A stretch of 64,000 bases of DNA from Rebecca billardiae RCC1528. Its lineage: Eukaryota > Haptophyta. Below, one piece after another: positions 57,624 through 64,000 of the stretch (the first letter of the stretch is position 1; every line of letters starts with the position of its first letter). Where the stretch lies: assembly GCA_965240325.2 (NCBI GenBank), contig OZ251225.1:4030001-4094000 (forward strand). The letters run 5' to 3'. Below the pieces are notes generated by a model. That model searched no databases and was not told where the DNA came from. It was given only the letters and a program-made list of their open reading frames with translations. The position numbers and the translations under genes are program-made.

Positions 57624-59384
57624 ATGGACGCGCGGCTGCCGTGCGCGCGCGCCTCCCCGGCGCGGCGGCTGCGCACGGGGCGCGGCGGCGTCGCGATCGG
57701 CGACGCGGCGCAGCGCGGCGTCACGCTCGACCAGCTCGCCGCCGCGTGCGCCGAGGGCGAGCGCGTCGCGCCCGGCGCGAGCGCGCGCGGCGCGGCGGCG
57801 GCGCTGCTCGGCGGCGCGCGCGGCCGCTCGCTCGCCGAGCTGCTCGCCGACGGGCCGCAGCCGGCGGGCTGGGTGGTGCTCGTCGCGGACGACGCGCTGC
57901 CCCTGGCCGAGCTGCACGCCTGCCTCGCGCAGCACGCCGCCGAGCGCGACCTCCGCGCCGCCGAGGCCGTGTACTGGGTGGCGGCGCTCGCGCTGCGCGC
58001 CGGCGCCGAGGCGGCGAGCGCCGACGCGCCGTCGACGGCGGCGCTGCGCGGCGCGCGCGGCGCGGTCTGCGTCGTCGACGCGCGCGCCGAGGTCTGGCGC
58101 CGCGCGCGGCCCGCCGCGCAGCTCGGCGTCGCGCTGCGCACCGCCGGTCTCGCGGTGGACGCGGTGAGCGCGCGCGCCGACCCGCCGCCGCCGGCGGCAG
58201 CGGCGGCGGAGGAGGAGGACGCTCTGCGCGGCGCGCCGTGCTGCCTGCTCGACCTGCCGCCCGGCGCGGGCTTCGGCCACGACGGCGCGCGCGCGTTCGG
58301 CGCGCTCGAGCGGAGCGCGCGCGAGGCGCGCTTCCCGCGCGCCGCGCTGGGCGCGCTGCTGCGCGCGGACGTGGCGGGCGGCGCGCGCGCCGAGGGCGGC
58401 GAGGCCGCGCTGCTCGCCTGGCTCGGCGGCGCGGACGAGCTCGGCCTCGCGCCCACGCGCGCGCGCGCGCTCGACGCCGCGCTGCGCGCCTTCGGCGCGT
58501 GCCGGCTCCTCTCGAGCGGCCGGCCGCCGCGGTGGCGCTGCCGCGGCGCCGCGGTGCGCGCCGCCGCGGCCGCGCTGCCGCGCTCCGGGCTGCGCGCCGT
58601 GCAGCTGAGCGGCGTGGCGCTGGGCGAGGCGCAGGCGCTCGGCCCGCGCGCGGCCGCGCGGCTGGTACGCGCGCTCCCCGCGTGCGCCGAGCGCGCGCGG
58701 CTGCTCGGGCTCGGCGAGCGCGCCGCGCACGAGCTCGGGCGCGCGCTGCGCGGGCCGCGGCTGCGCGCGCTGCGCTCGCTCGACCTGCGCGCCAACCGCA
58801 TCGGGCCGGCGGGCGCGCGCGCGCTAGCGGAGGGCGTGCGCGAGAGCGCCGCGCTCGCCGCGCTCGAGCTGGGCGACAACGCCGTCGGCAACGCCGGCGC
58901 GCGCGCGCTCGGCGAGGCGCTGGTGGGCGGCGGCGCGCCGGCGCTGCGCGCGCTCGGCCTCGGCCTCAACCGCGTGGGCGACGCTGGCGCGCACCACCTC
59001 GCGCGCGCGCTGCGCACGGGCACGGCGCTCGCCGCGCTCTCGCTCAGGGGCAACTACGTCGGCGCGCGCGGCGCGCGCGCGCTCGCCGCGGCGCTGCGCT
59101 CGGGCGGCAGCGGCGGGCTCCGGCTGCTCGACCTGGCGGGCAACTTTGCGCCGCCGCGCGCGCAGGCGGCGCTCGCGCGGGCGGCGGCCGCGCGCGGCCC
59201 GGCGGATGCCGTCGAGCTGCGGCTGCAGGACAATGACGACGACGGCGACGTGGAGGAGGAGGAGGAGGAGGGGGCCGAGGAGGCGGCCGTCGAGGGCGGC
59301 GAGGCCGCGCTGCGCGCGACGGGGGAGCTGCCCAGCCGAGTCGGACTATTCAGACGGGCCAGCACCGCGCGGCCGTTCGCGTGA
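57624..59384 (+). CDS. Leucine-rich repeat protein (ribonuclease-inhibitor type)
   Basis: Single exon, 586 aa from MDARLPCARASPARRL. Residues 1-300 are Ala/Arg-rich and helical with no family I can name (blocks AEAVYWVAALALRAG, GAVCVVDARAEVWRRARP, CCLLDLPPGAGFG). From about residue 330 there are RI-like LRRs of about 28 residues: LRAVQLSGVALGE, LRALRSLDLRANRIGPAGAR, LAALELGDNAVGNAGARAL, LRALGLGLNRVGDAGAHH, LAALSLRGNYVGARGARAL and LRLLDLAGN. The L-x-x-L-x-L-x-x-N-x-h-G-x-x-G-A signature is clear. A very acidic run (VEEEEEEGAEEA) follows near the C-terminus. LRR proteins of this type mediate protein-protein contacts. Its start is 155 bp after the Maf stop on the same strand. Confidence 0.82.
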   Translation: MDARLPCARASPARRLRTGRGGVAIGDAAQRGVTLDQLAAACAEGERVAPGASARGAAAALLGGARGRSLAELLADGPQPAGWVVLVADDALPLAELHACLAQHAAERDLRAAEAVYWVAALALRAGAEAASADAPSTAALRGARGAVCVVDARAEVWRRARPAAQLGVALRTAGLAVDAVSARADPPPPAAAAAEEEDALRGAPCCLLDLPPGAGFGHDGARAFGALERSAREARFPRAALGALLRADVAGGARAEGGEAALLAWLGGADELGLAPTRARALDAALRAFGACRLLSSGRPPRWRCRGAAVRAAAAALPRSGLRAVQLSGVALGEAQALGPRAAARLVRALPACAERARLLGLGERAAHELGRALRGPRLRALRSLDLRANRIGPAGARALAEGVRESAALAALELGDNAVGNAGARALGEALVGGGAPALRALGLGLNRVGDAGAHHLARALRTGTALAALSLRGNYVGARGARALAAALRSGGSGGLRLLDLAGNFAPPRAQAALARAAAARGPADAVELRLQDNDDDGDVEEEEEEGAEEAAVEGGEAALRATGELPSRVGLFRRASTARPFA

Positions 59385-60992
59385 GGCCTCAGCTGACGGC
59401 GAGGCGGCGTCCGCTCTGACAAGCGGCGTGGCTGACCATCGAGGGGGTCAGCTCGGTCAGTCGGAACAAGTCACTAGAGGCCGATCGACCCGGCGCCTCA
59501 ACTCGCTTTGGCGCACTGATGATTTGCGCATGCGCAGCGCGGCGCTAGCGGGCGGGCGGCTCTCTGGCGGTGGTTAGGCGGTGCGACCGCGCTGCGGTGC
59601 GCGTGAGGCCTCGGCTCGCTGCGAGGCGGCATCCGCTCTGACAAGCGGCGTGGCTGGCCGTCGGAGGACTCGGCTCGGTAGGTTGGAATGATGCTGCTTT
59701 TGCGCGAGGCGGATCCAGCCATAGCTCGTCATCTGCCCCCCGCCCGAGCGCACCACTACCGATATTTGAAGCGCGGCGCGCGCCAGCTATGCAGTGCCAC
59801 GACCGTCCGCTGCAGCGCCGCCCCGTGGTGAAAGCTGACCCCGCCCCGGCCCCCCATCTTACTCTTCGTCCAAATTGCACCTGCTTGTGCGCGTAGTGAG
59901 CGGCAACCGTGTGCCGCTCGCCCAGCGCGCGCAAGCTGGATGGCGATCGCCGACCGACGACTGGTGGTTGTCCCCACGCTGCCTCTCATATGCCAAGCAC
60001 GCAGCCGGCGGCAGGGCACGCGCGGCGGATATGCGGTGGAGGGCGCTTGGCCGGGTGCGCACGAGAAGGGTGGCATATACGCGCGCGTCTGACGCGCGAC
60101 AGCCTGCATGGTGCAGGCTTCTCGCCGACTCGCGCCGCGCACGCCGGCAGCACGCGAGCTTGGCGACAATCGGCTGGCCGCTAGCCATCACACGCTGCGG
60201 GGCTGCACAGTGCACCCGCGCCGGGGGCGGCGAGCGTGCACTGAGAGGGGCCGAAGCGCACGCGCGCTGCCCGCACCACACGCGCCTGCCGACCCGTCCT
60301 GAAGCCCACCTCTGCGCCCGGGTGCGCCGCCACGTGCGGTGCAACGCAGGCGTGGGATCGGAACCATCGCCGCACGCGCCAGCGGTGATGATGGCACCAG
60401 CTGACGGCCGCCGGCCAGGCCACGTGCTCTGTCGGGGCCGGCGCGGCGGCGAGTAGAGACGAGGCTTGCCAGGCGCCGGCGGAGAGGCTGACGAGGTCTG
60501 CCACGGCGCCATCGCACACGGACTGCTCTGAGCCAGAGGGCTGCAGCTGCATCATAGCAACGCTGTCAGGGCTTGATGGCAAGTAGTCAGCACAGTGAGC
60601 ACCTCAGACTCTTCCGCTGCAGCAAGGGGGGCGCAGAAGCTCGCGGGCGCTTGGGGCGTCCGCCCAGCGTGCGTCCCGAAGCAAACTACGGCTAGGGGGT
60701 CCAAGCCAGCAGCCTACGGATTTATGATTTTCGACAACCATGCTATGTAGGTGTCTGACGAGCGTGGCACTTGCTGAGGCACCCTCTAATATGACCCACA
60801 GCCCAGCCAAGCCGTCAGAAGCACTTCGCCCACTGTAGATGTGCACCGCGGAGCCACCGCGGCTGCGTGCGGGCTCCGACAGGCTCAGTCTGAGGGGCGG
60901 CGCGGGCACGGGTCAGCACACGCCGTGACGCGGCGCGCGCGTGAGCAGCGCAGCAGCGAGCCTACGCCGCGCGGCAGATCAGCAGCGCCTCC
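59385..60992. other. Intergenic with imperfect direct repeat
   Basis: 1.6 kb without a supportable gene. 59381-59435 and 59603-59657 are imperfect direct repeats (222 bp apart) sharing GTGAGGCCTC and CCGCTCTGACAAGCGGCGTG; the first overlaps the stop of the LRR gene. The inner word CCGCTCTGACAAGCGG is itself a 5-bp-stem inverted repeat. 60500-60850 is less GC-rich. No RNA gene recognised. Confidence 0.55.
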
Positions 60993-63900
60993 TCACGCGC
61001 TCTGCACAGCCGACGCCACCAGCTCGACGAGGAATGCCGGCCCCTTGTAGGTCTCACCGTTGTTGAAGTGCACGGAGGCGATCTCCTGCCGCACGTCGAT
61101 GGAGTCGACCGAGCCGTAGAACCAGCGGTAGCCGGTCGGGTGCTCGTCGGTGATCGGAGGTGCGCCCTCCTTGAACGCCATGCGCACGAGGTCGGTCACG
61201 GCGAGCGGCCGAGATGGCGGCCGCGCCTTGAGCACCTCGTCCGTCGCGCGCGAGAACGTGCGCGCCGCCGGCTCGCCGTCGAGCTGCACAGACACGGTCG
61301 TGCCCGCTGCCGCGCCGACCGTGCCTGTCTCCCAGTCCTCGGCCCCGTCGCGCCGGACGAAGACGCGGTCGCCGTCGACGAGGGGCGCCTCCTCGGCCGC
61401 GCTGCTGGCAGCCAGCATCGCCAGCACGAGCGCGACCTCCTCCGGCGCCACGGCGTCTGCGCGCGCGACCTCGTCGTCGATCTCCGGGTGGATGGCGGGC
61501 GCGCCCGTGTCATCCGTGCCGAGCAGGTCGTCGTGTGAGACGAACGAGTCGGCCTCCTCGCCCCAGCCCAGCCACCGACAGCCGTACAAGCGCTCGAGGC
61601 CGTGCGTGATCGCGCCAGTGACGCACTGGACCTCGTAGTGCGTCCCACCGCGCTTCCCGCCCGCGGGACTCCGCCTCCGCTTGGCAGCCGGCTGGGCCTG
61701 AGCAGCGGAGGCGGCCGTCGCGTCGCCTGCCGACTCGCCGCGCGCCTTCTTGGCCGCCGCCGCCTTGATCGCCGCCGCGCTCACCTTGAGCTTGTAGTGC
61801 CGGACGAGCGCATCGAGGCGCAGCTTCTTCGACGTCATCGCACTGATGCGCCAATCGGCCTTGCCGTCGCACTTCTTCACGCACAGCACCTGCTCGTACA
61901 GCTCCTTCAGCGTCATCCCCTCGAGCTCGCGCCAGGTGCGCACGCGCTTGCGCTCGAGCTCCTCCTTCAGCTCGGCGTCCAACGCCTTCTTCTCCGCGAG
62001 GCACTGCTGGAGCCGCTCGAAGTCGTCCTTGGCGACGTGGCCGGACTTGAGCTTCTGCGCGCGCACGCTGCCGTCAAAAGCAGCGCGGGCTTGCACGAGC
62101 TTGCGAATCGCCTTCGCCATCTCGTACTTCTGCTCGAGAGTCCACGTGCTCCACGTGTCCCGCCAGAACGTGCCCGTGTCGTTCAGCTTGAACATCACCA
62201 TGGCGCAGGTGGAGAAGTCGTTACGCGTGACGGCGGCGTCGATGTAGGACTTGAGGTGCGAGAACGACCGCTCGACCGCCACGTTGCGCGTCGCCACGTT
62301 GGCGCGCTTCTCCTCCTGCCACTCGGCGAGGTTGAGGTTCTTGCCGCCGCACTTCTCCCAATGCGCGCGGTCGGGATCGTCCGGGTCGTCGCTGTGCGGC
62401 GCGGTCATCGTCTCGGCGTGGTGGCGATGGTAGGCGCGCGCGCCGGCGCCGAAGAGGCGCGCAAAGAGCGCCACCGCCTCGTCACTCACGAACCACTTGC
62501 CGGTCATGCTGTCCTGCGAGCAGATCATGAGCTGGATGAGGCGCGCCCGAGGATCGACGCGCTGGTCGGGGAAGATGCGCTCCGCGCCGGTGAGGAAGGG
62601 GCGCGGGTCGACGCGCCACCGGTTGAGGCAGTCGTAGACGCGCTGCGTGATGCTCGCCAGCTCGCGCAGGTGCCCGACGGTCGTGTACGCGTGCATGACC
62701 GGCAGGTAGATGTTCAGGTAGCACACGGCGAGCGCGCAGAGGCACTTGTAGACGGTGTCGCTCTCGAGCATCATGATCAGGTAGTCGCGCGTCTTGCCGC
62801 CCTCGTCGCCCTGCTTCGCCTGCATGTACCGGAGGAACTCGAGGATGCGGTCGCGCCAGAGCACGATCGCGATCGCGTTCTTCTGCTCTCGGCGCACGGC
62901 CGCGCAGCGCGCGGGCGCGGGCGGGGAAGAACGTGAGTGCATGAGCGCGCGTCGCGTGCGCGCGCGCAGCGCGCGAGGTTGCGAGCGCGCGCTCGCGGCG
63001 AGCAAGCGCGCGCTCGGTGCGCGCGCGCGCGCGCGCGTGGGATGCGCGGTGCGCGCACCCAGAACACGCCGTTGCGGGAGCCGTGGATGGCGCTGAAGTC
63101 CTTCATGATCCACTGCTCGTGCTCGCTGAGCTTGCCATTCGCGAGCACCCACTCGATGAACTCGTCGCCCTTGGCCCACGCCTTCTCCGAGAAGGGCGAG
63201 AGGTACACGCACAGCCGGTAGATGAAGTGCCAGATCGGCGAGTCGAAGAGCCAGACGCCCGTGCGGAACTTCTTCGCGTCGGGCGTCTTCACCTTCGTGC
63301 CGCTCTGCAGCGCCGCCGCCTCAGCCAGGAAGGCCGGGCCGAGCGTCTCGGTTGCAAACGCCATCAGCTCCTTGCCCATCGCGTCGAACGTGTTGACGAG
63401 CGCGTGCTCCATGCAGTTGCTCCACATCGTCGTCAGCAGGATGGTGAGCGCGAGGACGCACGTGCCGCGCAGAAGAAATCGGCCGAGTGCGCGGAGGCGC
63501 GGATGGGCGGACCAGTCCGCCCGATCGCGCGCCGCCTCCTCCTCGGGTGTGGATGGCGCGGCCGGCGGCGCGCCGCGGCTGTCGCCTCCGCCACCTCCGC
63601 GGCCGCGGTCATCATCGCCGTCGCTGCCGCCGTCGCTGCCGCCGCTGGCAGCTGGCTCGCCGCGGAGCGTGGCGGCGACGACGAGCAGCGGCGCGCGCGC
63701 GCTCGAGCGCAGAGCCGCGTCGACGCCCGCGCCCAGCAGCTGCGGCAGGCAGGGGAAGTCCGTCCGGTACTTCTCGCGCTCCTCGTCGAGCGTGTGCGCG
63801 TCATCCGACTCGGCGGCGGCGAGCGCGCACCGGCTGCTGTAGCGCGTCGGCACGGCGGTCTCGCCCGAGTCGATCTCCTCGAGCAGCGCGGCGAGCGACT

Positions 63901-64000
63901 CCTCGGCGAAGGTCGGGCGCTCCTCGAGCAGCTGGTCCATCGCGAACGACAGCTTCTCGCGCAGCTCGTGCTCCTTCAGGTACTCCTCGATGCGCGCGTT
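60993..64000 (-). CDS. Large unrecognised protein, N-terminus beyond the window
   Basis: Partial gene: exon 64000-63059 (open to the window edge, in frame NARIEEYLKEHELREKLSFA), a GT-AG intron of 176 nt, and exon 62882-60993. The visible protein is about 943 aa. The first exon is acidic with a Gly/Asp-rich linker. Then comes a hydrophobic stretch (RFLLRGTCVLALTILLTTMW) leading into a region with conserved-looking Trp/Cys/His (VWLFDSPIWHFIYRLCVYLS, GDEFIEWVLANGKLSEHEQW). The second exon has NVATRNVAVERSFSHLKSYI, which recalls the conserved C-terminal part of some transposases. Long charged helices follow (DDFERLQQCLAEKKALDAEL), then a SAP-like patch, a basic KKARGE/AAKRRRSPAGGKRG stretch, and a C-terminal Tudor-like beta segment (DGDRVFVRRD...WETGTVGAA; RWFYGSVDSIDVRQEIASV). 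It may be a transposon-encoded or domesticated protein. Family not recognised. Confidence 0.6.

Noticed and set aside
57624-58500. N-terminal half of the LRR protein as a NACHT or TIR-like domain
   Set aside because: No Walker A, no Walker B and no TIR signature could be seen. The resemblance to algal signalling domains was too weak to name.

Overview
This window is nuclear DNA from a very GC-rich unicellular alga that carries a red-lineage plastid. A haptophyte is the most likely source, but the sequence alone does not settle the genus. The pointers are two fucoxanthin-chlorophyll a/c-type light-harvesting proteins with bipartite targeting presequences, a plastid-type NUMOD3 protein, a flagellar/basal-body OFD1-like protein, an 83-residue eukaryotic ribosomal protein eS21, and compact spliceosomal introns (about 85-180 nt) that typically open with GTGCGCGC and close with GCGCAG. 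Third codon positions are almost all G or C, so every frame of every exon stays open and most long ORFs are shadows. I built the gene models by matching protein families across GT-AG junctions and checking reading phase.

Layout of the left host part (1-36.4 kb). 1-3.7 kb is gene-free and repeat-rich, with a 415-bp tandem duplication and a roughly 405-bp inverted repeat. Then come a secreted EGF-like/methyltransferase protein (3713, +), a membrane short-chain dehydrogenase (7264-5928, -) divergent from an OFD1-like centriolar protein (7397-10773, +), a SAC1-type phosphoinositide phosphatase (14211-11470, -) divergent from a ZNFX1-like helicase with an N-terminal cold-shock domain (14661-19779, +), a PhyH dioxygenase (22858-21344, -), two light-harvesting proteins (24051-23434 and 26195-25611, -), eS21 (29574-29098, -), an unrecognised conserved-looking protein (31186-29958, -) and a NUMOD3 protein (31384-33178, +). 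33.2-36.4 kb holds AT-rich and repeated DNA but no recognised gene.

The notable region is 36467-52501: an apparently intact, about 16.0-kb polinton-like virus (PLV) bounded by 104-bp perfect terminal inverted repeats. Its GC content and codon use are visibly less extreme than the host's and its genes have no introns. It encodes a 1531-aa protein-primed family B DNA polymerase, an FtsK/HerA-type packaging ATPase, a PLV-type major capsid protein and a penton-like minor capsid protein. It also carries a triple LamG-like adhesin, a class-3 lipase-like protein, a GIY-YIG/T5orf172-like protein, a DUF5754-like protein and several small accessory proteins, including a 37-aa single-span membrane protein. 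Replication genes lie at the left. Virion genes (capsids, minus strand; ATPase, plus strand) diverge near 49.4 kb. Several start codons sit in a TAAATG or TAAAATG context that resembles late promoters of large DNA viruses. I find no integrase and no clear target-site duplication.

Right host part (52.5-64 kb). After a 10-bp minisatellite and a second copy of a 194-bp sequence that also lies on the left side of the PLV, there are a C2-like/transmembrane/PH-like protein (56699-54292, -), a Maf nucleotide pyrophosphatase (56698-57468, +) whose start overlaps it head to head, an LRR protein (57624-59384, +), a gene-free stretch, and a large unrecognised protein (64000-60993, -) that runs off the end of the window.
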